DNA of 64,000 nt from the NCBI RefSeq assembly GCF_051020765.1, contig NW_027469110.1, positions 62,001 through 126,000 of the forward strand. Reading direction: 5' to 3'. The stretch comes from Lasioglossum baleicum. Taxonomy: Eukaryota > Arthropoda > Insecta > Hymenoptera > Halictidae. Positions 1 through 12,195 of this stretch are shown here, piece after piece. A program made the position numbers and the translations under genes. How positions within the stretch are numbered: position 1 is the first letter of the stretch; the number at the start of each line of letters is the position of its first letter. The notes beneath the pieces were generated by a model. The model searched no databases. It worked only from the letters and a program-made list of their open reading frames with translations, and was not told the origin of the DNA.

Positions 1-686
1 AATAAAAACACGTGCGAGGTTTTGTGGGATGCGCATGCGCAGGTTTTGTGGGATGCGCATGCGCAGGTTTTTTGGGATGCGCATGGCTAGTCGAGCAAAA
101 ACACGTGGGAGAGGATGCATCCCGCAGGCTAGTTGAGCAAAAACACGTGCGAGAGGATGCATCCCGCAGGCTAGTCGAGTAAAAACACGTGCGAGAGGAT
201 ACATCCCGCAGGCTAGTCGAGTAAAAACACGTGCGAGAGGATGCATCCCGCAGGCTAGTTGAGCAAAAACACGTGCGAGAGGATGCATCCCGCAGGCTAG
301 TCGAGTAAAAACACGTGCGAGAGGATACATCCCGCAGGCTAGTCGAGTAAAAACACGTGCGAGGGGATGCATCCCGCAGGCTAGTCCAGTAAAAACACGT
401 GCGAGAGGATGCATCCCGCCGGCTAGTCGAGTAAAAACACGTGCGAGGTTTTGTGGGATGCGTATGCGCAGGTTTTGTGGGATGCGCATGCGCAGGTTTT
501 TTGGGATGCGCATGGCTAGTCGAGCAAAAACACGTGCGAGAGGATGCATCCCGCAGGCTAGTCCAGTAAAAACACGTGCGAGAGGATGCATCCCGCAGGC
601 TAGTCGAGCACAAACACGTGCGAGGGGATGCATCCCGCAGGCTAGTCGAGTAAAAACACGTGCGGGAGGATGCATCCCGCAGGCTA

Positions 687-1549
687 GTCGAGTAAAACAC
701 GTGCGTGAGGATGCATCCCGCAGGCTAGTCGAATAAAAACACGTGCGAGAGGATGCATCCCGCAGGCTAGTCGAGTAAAAACACGTGCGAGAGGATGCAT
801 CCCGCAGGCTAGTCGAGTAAAAACACGTGCGAGAGGATGCATCCCGCAGGCTAGTCGAGTAAAAACACGTGCGGGAGGATGCATCCCGCAGGCTAGTCGA
901 GTAAAAACACGTGCGAGAGGATGCATCCCGCAGGCTAGTCGAGTAAAAACACGTGCGAGAGGATGCATCCCGCAGGCTAGTCGAGTAAAAACACGTGCGA
1001 GAGGGTGCATCCCGCAGGCTAGTCGAGTAAAAACACGTGCGAGAGGATGCATCCCGCAGGCTAGTCCAGTAAAAACACGTGCGAGAGGATGCATCCCGCC
1101 GGCTAGTCGAGTAAAAACACGTGCGAGGTTTTGTGGGATGCGTATGCGCAGGTTTTGTGGGATGCGCATGCGCAGGTTTTTTGGGATGCGCATGCGCAGG
1201 TTTTTTGGGATGCGCATGGCTAGTCGAGCAAAAACACGTGCGAGAGGATGCATCCCGCAGGCTAGTCCAGTAGAAACACGTGCGAGAGGATGCATCCCGC
1301 CGGCTAGTCGAGTAAAAACACGTGCGAGGTTTTGTGGGATGCGTATGCGCAGGTTTTGTGGGATGCGCATGCGCCGGTTTTGTGGGATGCGCAAGCGCAG
1401 GTTTTTTGGGATGCGCATGGCTAGTCGAGCAAAAACACGTGCGGGAGGATGCATCCCGCAGGCTAGTCGAGTAAAAACACGTGCGAGAGGATGCATCCCG
1501 CAGGCTAGTCGAGTAAAAACACGTGCGGGAGGATGCATCCCGCAGGCTA
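687..1549 (+). repeat. 863-bp HOR (copy 1)
   Basis: This module runs between 41-bp markers: a run of plain A units (one GCGGGAGG, one GAGAGGGTGC, one GTCCAG), a four-unit B block at 1127, two A units, a second four-unit B block at 1328, then three A units. An almost identical copy lies at 8642-9504. It alternates with the type-1 755-bp HOR to form a 1,618-bp superunit (687-2304 and 8642-10259). Relatives with fewer parts are 3982-4751 (770 bp, one five-unit block), 10260-10939 (680 bp) and 18004-18641 (638 bp). Confidence 0.88.
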
Positions 1550-1611
1550 GTCGAGTAAAACACGTGCGTGAGGATGCATCCCGCAGGCTAGTCGAATAAA
1601 AACACGTGCGA

Positions 1612-1707
1612 GGTTTTGTGGGATGCGCATGCGCAGGTTTTGTGGGATGCGCATGCGCAGGTTTTTTGGGATGCGCATGCGCAGGTTTTTTGGGATGCGC
1701 ATGGCTA
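1612..1707 (+). repeat. Reference B block: four 24-bp B units inside an A unit
   Basis: After a 21-bp A prefix ending CACGTGCGA, four 24-bp units follow. The first two begin GGTTTTGTGGG and the last two GGTTTTTTGGG. The first three end ATGCGCATGCGCA and the fourth ends GCGCATGGCTA, which restores the A phase. A composite unit is therefore 21 + 24n bp. The 12-bp TGCGCATGCGCA is a perfect palindrome of strictly alternating pyrimidine and purine. All blocks seen have n between 2 and 6, most often 3, 4 or 5. B resembles the second half of A (GGATG, CAT and CGCAG occur in the same order), so B may have arisen from A; that is inference. Confidence 0.95.
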
Positions 1708-1833
1708 GTCGAGCAAAAACACGTGGGAGAGGATGCATCCCGCAGGCTAGTTGAGCAAAAACACGTGCGAGAGGATGCATCCCGCAGGCTAGTCGAGTAA
1801 AAACACGTGCGAGAGGATACACCCCGCAGGCTA

Positions 1834-1875
1834 GTCGAGTAAAAACACGTGCGAGAGGATGCATCCCGCAGGCTA
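1834..1875 (+). repeat. Reference copy of the 42-bp A monomer
   Basis: This is a copy of the commonest A form, used here as reference. In order it holds GTCGAG, TAAAAAC (a five-A tract), CACGTG, CGAGA, the 10-bp palindrome GGATGCATCC, CGCAGG and CTA. Composition is 13 G, 10 C, 13 A and 6 T (55% GC) with four CpGs. The observed/expected CpG ratio is 1.29 by direct count. Common variants are GAGC for GAGT (C-type, nearly always just after a B block), GTTGAGC, GTCCAG, GTGGGA for GTGCGA, GCGGGAGG, GAGAGGGTGC, GATACATCC, GATGCTTCC and CCGCCGG. These variants recur in a fixed order and so define the higher-order repeats. Confidence 0.97.
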
Positions 1876-2304
1876 GTTGAGCAAAAACACGTGCGAGAGG
1901 ATGCATCCCGCAGGCTAGTCGAGTAAAAACACGTGCGAGAGGATACATCCCGCAGGCTAGTCGAGTAAAAACACGTGCGAGGGGATGCATCCCGCAGGCT
2001 AGTCCAGTAAAAACACGTGCGAGAGGATGCATCCCGCCGGCTAGTCGAGTAAAAACACGTGCGAGGTTTTGTGGGATGCGTATGCGCAGGTTTTGTGGGA
2101 TGCGCATGCGCAGGTTTTTTGGGATGCGCATGGCTAGTCGAGCAAAAACACGTGCGAGAGGATGCATCCCGCAGGCTAGTCCAGTAAAAACACGTGCGAG
2201 AGGATGCATCCCGCAGGCTAGTCGAGCACAAACACGTGCGAGGGGATGCATCCCGCAGGCTAGTCGAGTAAAAACACGTGCGGGAGGATGCATCCCGCAG
2301 GCTA

Positions 2305-2387
2305 GTCGAGTAAAACACGTGCGTGAGGATGCATCCCGCAGGCTAGTCGAATAAAAACACGTGCGAGAGGATGCATCCCGCAGGCTA
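2305..2387 (+). repeat. 83-bp marker dimer
   Basis: A 41-bp minus-one unit and one 42-bp unit (GTCGAATAAAAAC) are followed at once by another minus-one unit, giving an 83-bp step. The same arrangement is at 3144-3226, 12927-13009 (with GCGGGAGG in the second unit) and 18642-18724. It fits unequal exchange between two marker units that flank a whole HOR, leaving only the pair. Confidence 0.85.
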
Positions 2388-4751
2388 GTCGAGTAAAACA
2401 CGTGCGTGAGGATGCATCCCGCAGGCTAGTCGAATAAAAACACGTGCGAGGTTTTGTGGGATGCGCATGCGCAGGTTTTTGTGGGATGCGCATGCGCAGG
2501 TTTTTTGGGATGCGCATGCGCAGGTTTTTTGGGATGCGCATGGCTAGTCGAGCAAAAACACGTGGGAGAGGATGCATCCCGCAGGCTAGTTGAGCAAAAA
2601 CACGTGCGAGAGGATGCATCCCGCAGGCTAGTCGAGTAAAAACACGTGCGAGAGGATACACCCCGCAGGCTAGTCGAGTAAAAACACGTGCGAGAGGATG
2701 CATCCCGCAGGCTAGTTGAGCAAAAACACGTGCGAGAGGATGCATCCCGCAGGCTAGTCGAGTAAAAACACGTGCGAGAGGATACATCCCGCAGGCTAGT
2801 CGAGTAAAAACACGTGCGAGGGGATGCATCCCGCAGGCTAGTCCAGTAAAAACACGTGCGAGAGGATGCATCCCGCCGGCTAGTCGAGTAAAAACACGTG
2901 CGAGGTTTTGTGGGATGCGTATGCGCAGGTTTTGTGGGATGCGCATGCGCAGGTTTTTTGGGATGCGCATGGCTAGTCGAGCAAAAACACGTGCGAGAGG
3001 ATGCATCCCGCAGGCTAGTCCAGTAAAAACACGTGCGAGAGGATGCATCCCGCAGGCTAGTCGAGCACAAACACGTGCGAGGGGATGCATCCCGCAGGCT
3101 AGTCGAGTAAAAACACGTGCGGGAGGATGCATCCCGCAGGCTAGTCGAGTAAAACACGTGCGTGAGGATGCATCCCGCAGGCTAGTCGAATAAAAACACG
3201 TGCGAGAGGATGCATCCCGCAGGCTAGTCGAGTAAAACACGTGCGTGAGGATGCATCCCGCAGGCTAGTCGAATAAAAACACGTGCGAGGTTTTGTGGGA
3301 TGCGCATGCGCAGGTTTTGTGGGATGCGCATGCGCAGGTTTTTTGGGATGCGCATGCGCAGGTTTTTTGGGATGCGCATGGCTAGTCGAGCAAAAACACG
3401 TGGGAGAGGATGCATCCCGCAGGCTAGTTGAGCAAAAACACGTGCGAGAGGATGCATCCCGCAGGCTAGTCGAGTAAAAACACGTGCGAGAGGATACACC
3501 CCGCAGGCTAGTCGAGTAAAAACACGTGCGAGAGGATGCATCCCGCAGGCTAGTTGAGCAAAAACACGTGCGAGAGGATGCATCCCGCAGGCTAGTCGAG
3601 TAAAAACACGTGCGAGAGGATACATCCCGCAGGCTAGTCGAGTAAAAACACGTGCGAGGGGATGCATCCCGCAGGCTAGTCCAGTAAAAACACGTGCGAG
3701 AGGATGCATCCCGCCGGCTAGTCGAGTAAAAACACGTGCGAGGTTTTGTGGGATGCGTATGCGCAGGTTTTGTGGGATGCGCATGCGCAGGTTTTTTGGG
3801 ATGCGCATGGCTAGTCGAGCAAAAACACGTGCGAGAGGATGCATCCCGCAGGCTAGTCCAGTAAAAACACGTGCGAGAGGATGCATCCCGCAGGCTAGTC
3901 GAGCACAAACACGTGCGAGGGGATGCATCCCGCAGGCTAGTCGAGTAAAAACACGTGCGGGAGGATGCATCCCGCAGGCTAGTCGAGTAAAACACGTGCG
4001 TGAGGATGCATCCCGCAGGCTAGTCGAATAAAAACACGTGCGAGAGGATGCATCCCGCAGGCTAGTCGAGTAAAAACACGTGCGAGAGGATGCATCCCGC
4101 AGGCTAGTCGAGTAAAAACACGTGCGAGAGGATGCATCCCGCAGGCTAGTCGAGTAAAAACACGTGCGGGAGGATGCATCCCGCAGGCTAGTCGAGTAAA
4201 AACACGTGCGAGAGGATGCATCCCGCAGGCTAGTCGAGTAAAAACACGTGCGAGAGGATGCATCCCGCAGGCTAGTCGAGTAAAAACACGTGCGAGAGGG
4301 TGCATCCCGCAGGCTAGTCGAGTAAAAACACGTGCGAGAGGATGCATCCCGCAGGCTAGTCCAGTAAAAACACGTGCGAGAGGATGCATCCCGCCGGCTA
4401 GTCGAGTAAAAACACGTGCGAGGTTTTGTGGGATGCGTATGCGCAGGTTTTGTGGGATGCGCATGCGCCGGTTTTGTGGGATGCGCAAGCGCAGGTTTTT
4501 TGGGATGCGCATGCGCAGGTTTTTTCGGATGCGCATGGCTAGTCGAGCAAAAACACGTGCGAGAGGATGCATCCCGCAGGCTAGTCGAGCAAAAACACGT
4601 GCGAGAGGATGCTTCCCGCAGGCTAGTCGAGTAAAAACACGTGCGAGAGGATGCATCCCGCAGGCTAGTCGAGTAAAAACACGTGCGAGAGGATGCATCC
4701 CGCAGGCTAGTCGAGTAAAAACACGTGCGGGAGGATGCATCCCGCAGGCTA

Positions 4752-6588
4752 GTCGAGTAAAACACGTGCGTGAGGATGCATCCCGCAGGCTAGTCGAATA
4801 AAAACACGTGCGAGGTTTTGTGGGATGCGCATGCGCAGGTTTTGTGGGATGCGCATGCGCAGGTTTTTTGGGATGCGCATGGCTAGTCGAGCAAAAACAC
4901 GTGGGAGAGGATGCATCCCGCAGGCTAGTTGAGCAAAAACACGTGCGAGAGGATGCATCCCGCAGGCTAGTCGAGTAAAAACACGTGCGAGAGGATACAT
5001 CCCGCAGGCTAGTCGAGTAAAAACACGTGCGAGAGGATGCATCCCGCAGGCTAGTTGAGCAAAAACACGTGCGGGAGGATGCATCCCGCAGGCTAGTCGA
5101 GTAAAACACGTGCGTGAGGATGCATCCCGCAGGCTAGTCGAATAAAAACACGTGCGAGGTTTTGTGGGATGCGCATGCGCAGGTTTTGTGGGATGCGCAT
5201 GCGCAGGTTTTTTGGGATGCGCATGGCTAGTCGAGCAAAAACACGTGGGAGAGGATGCATCCCGCAGGCTAGTTGAGCAAAAACACGTGCGAGAGGATGC
5301 ATCCCGCAGGCTAGTCGAGTAAAAACACGTGCGAGAGGATACATCCCGCAGGCTAGTCGAGTAAAAACACGTGCGAGAGGATGCATCCCGCAGGCTAGTT
5401 GAGCAAAAACACGTGCGGGAGGATGCATCCCGCAGGCTAGTCGAGTAAAACACGTGCGTGAGGATGCATCCCGCAGGCTAGTCGAATAAAAACACGTGCG
5501 AGAGGATGCATCCCGCAGGCTAGTCGAGTAAAAACACGTGCGAGAGGATGCATCCCGCAGGCTAGTCGAGTAAAAACACGTGCGAGAGGATGCATCCCGC
5601 AGGCTAGTCAAGTAAAAACACGTGCGAGAGGATGCATCCCGCCGGCTAGTCGAGTAAAAACACGTGCGAGGTTTTGTGGGATGCGTATGCGCAGGTTTTG
5701 TGGGATGCGCATGCGCAGGTTTTTTGGGATGCGCATGGCTAGTCGAGCAAAAACACGTGCGAGAGGATGCATCCCGCAGGCTTGTCGAGTAAAAACACGT
5801 GCGAGAGGATGCATCCCGCAGGCTAGTCGAGTAAAAACACGTGCGGGAGGATGCATCCCGCAGGCTAGTCGAGTAAAACACGTGCGTGAGGATGCATCCC
5901 GCAGGCTAGTCGAATAAAAACACGTGCGAGGTTTTGTGGGATGCGCATGCGCAGGTTTTGTGGGATGCGCATGCGCAGGTTTTTTGGGATGCGCATGGCT
6001 AGTCGAGCAAAAACACGTGGGAGAGGATGCATCCCGCAGGCTAGTTGAGCAAAAACACGTGCGAGAGGATGCATCCCGCAGGCTAGTCGAGTAAAAACAC
6101 GTGCGAGAGGATACATCCCGCAGGCTAGTCGAGTAAAAACACGTGCGAGAGGATGCATCCCGCAGGCTAGTTGAGCAAAAACACGTGCGGGAGGATGCAT
6201 CCCGCAGGCTAGTCGAGTAAAACACGTGCGTGAGGATGCATCCCGCAGGCTAGTCGAATAAAAACACGTGCGAGAGGATGCATCCCGCAGGCTAGTCGAG
6301 TAAAAACACGTGCGAGAGGATGCATCCCGCAGGCTAGTCGAGTAAAAACACGTGCGAGAGGATGCATCCCGCAGGCTAGTCGAGTAAAAACACGTGCGAG
6401 AGGATGCATCCCGCCGGCTAGTCGAGCAAAAACACGTGCGAGAGGATGCATCCCGCAGGCTAGTCCAGTAAAAACACGTGCGAGAGGATGCATCCCGCAG
6501 GCTAGTCGAGCAAAAACACGTGCGAGGGGATGCATCCCGCAGGCTAGTCGAGTAAAAACACGTGCGGGAGGATGCATCCCGCAGGCTA
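4752..6588 (+). repeat. 344-bp HOR triplet and derivatives
   Basis: 4752-5095 and 5096-5439 are adjacent 344-bp copies: a 41-bp unit, a 93-bp composite with three B units, then five A units with GTGGGA, GTTGAGC, GATACATCC, a plain unit, and GTTGAGC with GCGGGAGG. I saw no difference between the two. A third copy is 5868-6211, after a 428-bp module (5440-5867) with a GTCAAG variant. A 377-bp module without any B block (6212-6588) follows. The 344-bp form looks like a 755-bp type-1 HOR with its right half deleted, then amplified in place. Confidence 0.88.
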
Positions 6589-7955
6589 GTCGAGTAAAAC
6601 ACGTGCGTGAGGATGCATCCCGCAGGCTAGTCGAATAAAAACACGTGCGAGAGGATGCATCCCGCAGGCTAGTCGAGTAAAAACACGTGCGAGAGGATGC
6701 ATCCCGCAGGCTAGTCGAGTAAAAACACGTGCGAGAGGATGCATCCCGCAGGCTAGTCGAGTAAAAACACGTGCGGGAGGATGCATCCCGCAGGCTAGTC
6801 GAGTAAAAACACGTGCGAGAGGATGCATCCCGCAGGCTAGTCGAGTAAAAACACGTGCGAGAGGATGCATCCCGCAGGCTAGTCGAGTAAAAACACGTGC
6901 GAGAGGGTGCATCCCGCAGGCTAGTCGAGTAAAAACACGTGCGAGAGGATGCATCCCGCAGGCTAGTCCAGTAAAAACACGTGCGAGAGGATGCATCCCG
7001 CCGGCTAGTCGAGTAAAAACACGTGCGAGGTTTTGTGGGATGCGTATGCGCAGGTTTTGTGGGATGCGCATGCGCAGGTTTTTTGGGATGCGCATGCGCA
7101 GGTTTTTTGGGATGCGCATGGCTAGTCGAGCAAAAACACGTGCGAGAGGATGCATCCCGCAGGCTAGTCCAGTAGAAACACGTGCGAGAGGATGCATCCC
7201 GCCGGCTAGTCGAGTAAAAACACGTGCGAGGTTTTGTGGGATGCGTATGCGCAGGTTTTGTGGGATGCGCATGCGCCGGTTTTGTGGGATGCGCAAGCGC
7301 AGGTTTTTTGGGATGCGCATGCGCAGGTTTTTTGGGATGCGCATGGCTAGTCGAGCAAAAACACGTGCGAGAGGATGCATCCCGCAGGCTAGTCGAGCAA
7401 AAACACGTGCGAGAGGATGCTTCCCGCAGGCTAGTCGAGTAAAAACACGTGCGAGAGGATGCATCCCGCAGGCTAGTCGAGTAAAAACACGTGCGAGAGG
7501 ATGCATCCCGCAGGCTAGTCGAGTAAAAACACGTGCGAGAGGATGCATCCCGCAGGCTAGTCCAGTAAAAACACGTGCGAGAGGATGCATCCCGCAGGCT
7601 AGTCGAGTAAAAACACGTGCGAGGTTTTGTGGGATGCGCATGCGCAGGTTTTTTGGGATGCGCACGCGCAGGTTTTTTGGGATGCGCATGCGCAGATTTT
7701 TTGGGATGCGCATGGCTAGTCGAGCAAAAACACGTGCGAGAGGATGCATCCCGCAGGCTAGTCGAGCAAAAACACGTGCGAGAGGATGCATCCCGCAGGC
7801 TAGTCGAGTAAAAACACGTGCGAGAGGATGCATCCCGCAGGCTAGTCGAGTAAAAACACGTGCGGGAGGATGCATCCCGCAGGCTAGTCGAGTAAAACAC
7901 GTGCGTGAGGATGCATCCCGCAGGCTAGTCGAATAAAAACACGTGCGAGGTTTTG

Positions 7956-10259
7956 TGGGATGCGCATGCGCAGGTTTTGTGGGATGCGCATGCGCAGGTT
8001 TTTTGGGATGCGCATGCGCAGGTTTTTTGGGATGCGCATGGCTAGTCGAGCAAAAACACGTGGGAGAGGATGCATCCCGCAGGCTAGTTGAGCAAAAACA
8101 CGTGCGAGAGGATGCATCCCGCAGGCTAGTCGAGTAAAAACACGTGCGAGAGGATACATCCCGCAGGCTAGTCGAGTAAAAACACGTGCGAGAGGATGCA
8201 TCCCGCAGGCTAGTTGAGCAAAAACACGTGCGAGAGGATGCATCCCGCAGGCTAGTCGAGTAAAAACACGTGCGAGAGGATACATCCCGCAGGCTAGTCG
8301 AGTAAAAACACGTGCGAGGGGATGCATCCCGCAGGCTAGTCCAGTAAAAACACGTGCGAGAGGATGCATCCCGCCGGCTAGTCGAGTAAAAACACGTGCG
8401 AGGTTTTGTGGGATGCGTATGCGCAGGTTTTGTGGGATGCGCATGCGCAGGTTTTTTGGGATGCGCATGGCTAGTCGAGCAAAAACACGTGCGAGAGGAT
8501 GCATCCCGCAGGCTAGTCCAGTAAAAACACGTGCGAGAGGATGCATCCCGCAGGCTAGTCGAGCACAAACACGTGCGAGGGGATGCATCCCGCAGGCTAG
8601 TCGAGTAAAAACACGTGCGGGAGGATGCATCCCGCAGGCTAGTCGAGTAAAACACGTGCGTGAGGATGCATCCCGCAGGCTAGTCGAATAAAAACACGTG
8701 CGAGAGGATGCATCCCGCAGGCTAGTCGAGTAAAAACACGTGCGAGAGGATGCATCCCGCAGGCTAGTCGAGTAAAAACACGTGCGAGAGGATGCATCCC
8801 GCAGGCTAGTCGAGTAAAAACACGTGCGGGAGGATGCATCCCGCAGGCTAGTCGAGTAAAAACACGTGCGAGAGGATGCATCCCGCAGGCTAGTCGAGTA
8901 AAAACACGTGCGAGAGGATGCATCCCGCAGGCTAGTCGAGTAAAAACACGTGCGAGAGGGTGCATCCCGCAGGCTAGTCGAGTAAAAACACGTGCGAGAG
9001 GATGCATCCCGCAGGCTAGTCCAGTAAAAACACGTGCGAGAGGATGCATCCCGCCGGCTAGTCGAGTAAAAACACGTGCGAGGTTTTGTGGGATGCGTAT
9101 GCGCAGGTTTTGTGGGATGCGCATGCGCAGGTTTTTTGGGATGCGCATGCGCAGGTTTTTTGGGATGCGCATGGCTAGTCGAGCAAAAACACGTGCGAGA
9201 GGATGCATCCCGCAGGCTAGTCCAGTAGAAACACGTGCGAGAGGATGCATCCCGCCGGCTAGCCGAGTAAAAACACGTGCGAGGTTTTGTGGGATGCGTA
9301 TGCGCAGGTTTTGTGGGATGCGCATGCGCCGGTTTTGTGGGATGCGCAAGCGCAGGTTTTTTGAGATGCGCATGGCTAGTCGAGCAAAAACACGTGCGGG
9401 AGGATGCATCCCGCAGGCTAGTCGAGTAAAAACACGTGCGAGAGGATGCATCCCGCAGGCTAGTCGAGTAAAAACACGTGCGGGAGGTTGCATCCCGCAG
9501 GCTAGTCGAGTAAAACACGTGCGTGAGGATGCATCCCGCAGGCTAGTCGAATAAAAACACGTGCGAGGTTTTGTGGGATGCGCATGCGCAGGTTTTGTGG
9601 GATGCGCATGCGCAGGTTTTTTGGGATGCGCATGCGCAGGTTTTTTGGGATGCGCATGGCTAGTCGAGCAAAAACACGTGGGAGAGGATGCATCCCGCAG
9701 GCTAGTTGAGCAAAAACACGTGCGAGAGGATGCATCCCGCAGGCTAGTCGAGTAAAAACACGTGCGAGAGGATACATCCCGCAGGCTAGTCGAGTAAAAA
9801 CACGTGCGAGAGGATGCATCCCGCAGGCTAGTTGAGCAAAAACACGTGCGAGAGGATGCATCCCGCAGGCTAGTCGAGTAAAAACACGTGCGAGAGGATA
9901 CATCCCGCAGGCTAGTCGAGTAAAAACACGTGCGAGGGGATGCATCCCGCAGGCTAGTCCAGTAAAAACACGTGCGAGAGGATGCATCCCGCCGGCTAGT
10001 CGAGTAAAAACACGTGCGAGGTTTTGTGGGATGCGTATGCGCAGGTTTTGTGGGATGCGCATGCGCAGGTTTTTTGGGATGCGCATGGCTAGTCGAGCAA
10101 AAACACGTGCGAGAGGATGCATCCCGCAGGCTAGTCCAGTAAAAACACGTGCGAGAGGATGCATCCCGCAGGCTAGTCGAGCAAAAACACGTGCGAGGGG
10201 ATGCATCCCGCAGGCTAGTCGAGTAAAAACACGTGCGGGAGGATGCATCCCGCAGGCTA
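7956..10259 (+). repeat. 2.3-kb segmental copy of the window start (1-2304)
   Basis: At an offset of 7,955 bp this block repeats window positions 1-2304 in the same order, including both HOR types and all five B blocks at 447-1612. Substitutions seen include GCCGAG near 9253, TTGAGATG near 9364, GGTTGCAT near 9487, GAGCAAAAAC instead of GAGCACAAAC near 10180, and CATCCC instead of CACCCC near 9776. At the window start the first block has one B unit fewer, which sets the offset. Confidence 0.9.
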
Positions 10260-10939
10260 GTCGAGTAAAACACGTGCGTGAGGATGCATCCCGCAGGCTA
10301 GTCGAATAAAAACACGTGCGAGAGGATGCATCCCGCAGGCTAGTCGAGTAAAAACACGTGCGAGAGGATGCATCCCGCAGGCTAGTCGAGTAAAAACACG
10401 TGCGAGAGGATGCATCCCGCAGGCTAGTCGAGTAAAAACACGTGCGGGAGGATGCATCCCGCAGGCTAGTCGAGTAAAAACACGTGCGAGAGGATGCATC
10501 CCGCAGGCTAGTCGAGTAAAAACACGTGCGAGAGGATGCATCCCGCAGGCTAGTCGAGTAAAAACACGTGCGAGAGGGTGCATCCCGCAGGCTAGTCGAG
10601 TAAAAACACGTGCGAGAGGATGCATCCCGCAGGCTAGTCGAGTAAAAACACGTGCGAGAGGATGCATCCCGCCGGCTAGTCGAGTAAAAACACGTGCGAG
10701 GTTTTGTGGGATGCGTATGCGCAGGTTTTGTGGGATGCGCATGCGCAGGTTTTTTGGGATGCGCATGGCTAGTCGAGCAAAAACACGTGCGAGAGGATGC
10801 ATCCCGCAGGCTAGTCCAGTAAAAACACGTGCGAGAGGATGCATCCCGCAGGCTAGTCGAGCAAGAACACGTGCGAGGGGATGCATCCCGCAGGCTAGTC
10901 GAGTAAAAACACGTGCGGGAGGATGCATCCCGCAGGCTA

Positions 10940-12195
10940 GTCGAGTAAAACACGTGCGTGAGGATGCATCCCGCAGGCTAGTCGAATAAAAACACGTGCG
11001 AGAGGATGCATCCCGCAGGCTAGTCGAGTAAAAACACGTGCGAGAGGATGCATCCCGCAGGCTAGTCGAGTAAAAACACGTGCGAGAGGATGCATCCCGC
11101 AGGCTAGTCGAGTAAAAACACGTGCGGGAGGATGCATCCCGCAGGCTAGTCGAGTAAAAACACGTGCGAGAGGATGCATCCCGCAGGCTAGTCGAGTAAA
11201 AACACGTGCGAGAGGATGCATCCCGCAGGCTAGTCGAGTAAAAACACGTGCGAGAGGGTGCATCCCGCAGGCTAGTCGAGTAAAAACACGTGCGAGAGGA
11301 TGCATCCCGCCGGCTAGTCGAGTAAAAACACGTGCGAGGTTTTGTGGGATGCGTATGCGCAGGTTTTGTGGGATGCGCATGCGCAGGTTTTTTGGGATGC
11401 GCATGCGCAGGTTTTTTGGGATGCGCATGGCTAGTCGAGCAAAAACACGTGCGAGAGGATGCATCCCGCAGGCTAGTCCAGTAGAAACACGTGCGAGAGG
11501 ATGCATCCCGCCGGCTAGTCGAGTAAAAACACGTGCGAGGTTTTGTGGGATGCGTATGCGCAGGTTTTGTGGGATGCGCATGCGCCGGTTTTGTGGGATG
11601 CGCAAGCGCAGGTTTTTTGGGATGCGCATGCGCAGGTTTTTTGGGATGCGCATGGCTAGTCGAGCAAAAACACGTGCGAGAGGATGCATCCCGCAGGCTA
11701 GTCGAGCAAAAACACGTGCGAGAGGATGCTTCCCGCAGGCTAGTCGAGTAAAAACACGTGCGAGAGGATGCATCCCGCAGGCTAGTCGAGTAAAAACACG
11801 TGCGAGAGGATGCATCCCGCAGGCTAGTCGAGTAAAAACACGTGCGAGAGGATGCATCCCGCAGGCTAGTCCAGTAAAAACACGTGCGAGAGGATGCATC
11901 CCGCAGGCTAGTCGAGTAAAAACACGTGCGAGGTTTTGTGGGATGCGCATGCGCAGGTTTTTTGGGATGCGCACGCGCAGGTTTTTTGGGATGCGCATGC
12001 GCAGATTTTTTGGGATGCGCATGGCTAGTCGAGCAAAAGCACGTGCGAGAGGATGCATCCCGCAGGCTAGTCGAGCAAAAACACGTGCGAGAGGATGCAT
12101 CCCGCAGGCTAGTCGAGTAAAAACACGTGCGAGAGGATGCATCCCGCAGGCTAGTCGAGTAAAAACACGTGCGGGAGGATGCATCCCGCAGGCTA
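10940..12195 (+). repeat. 1,256-bp HOR, copy of the 1,298-bp HOR at 6589-7886
   Basis: Both modules have three B blocks with 4, 5 and 4 units (7029, 7230, 7623 and 11338, 11539, 11932) at an offset of 4,309 bp, with the same unusual GCACGCGCAGG and GCAGATTTTTT units in the third block. The later copy lacks one A unit (the GTCCAG unit before the first block), which explains the 42-bp length difference. A third, extended relative begins at 13932, with blocks at 14372, 14573 and 14966. Confidence 0.88.

Larger units (their letters stand above)
1550..2304 (+). repeat. 755-bp HOR, type 1 (reference copy)
   Basis: Decoded unit by unit: one 41-bp unit, a 117-bp composite with four B units, eight 42-bp A units, a 93-bp composite with three B units, then four A units (41+117+336+93+168 = 755). 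Fixed variants in order include GTGGGA, GTTGAGC, GATACA, GTTGAGC, GATACATCC, GAGGGGATGC, GTCCAG with CCGCCGG, then GTCCAG, GAGCACAAAC and GCGGGAGG. Other copies are 2388-3143 (756 bp, one extra T), 3227-3981, 7887-8641, 9505-10259, 21653-22407 and 12196-12926 (731 bp, one B unit fewer). Positions 1-686 are the end of another copy that also lacks one B unit. Confidence 0.92.

Noticed and set aside
687..727. The 41-bp units as simple sequencing (homopolymer) errors in the five-A tract
   Set aside because: The missing A occurs with a second, non-homopolymer change (GTGAGG) and at constant positions in duplicated HORs, so it is a real variant. Isolated T-run changes near 2476, 17043 and 48112 remain possible errors.
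1834..1875. CENP-B box within the A unit
   Set aside because: On the minus strand ACTCGACTAGCC followed by TGCGGGA faintly recalls the TTCG...CGGG pattern, but the first core has CTCG, the spacing is two bases too long and the conserved internal A is absent. A centromeric role cannot be claimed from this.
4752..5439. Adjacent identical 344-bp copies as an assembly duplication
   Set aside because: A third copy with its own flanks occurs at 5868-6211 and exact duplications of similar scale occur throughout the array. An assembly error cannot be fully excluded without reads.
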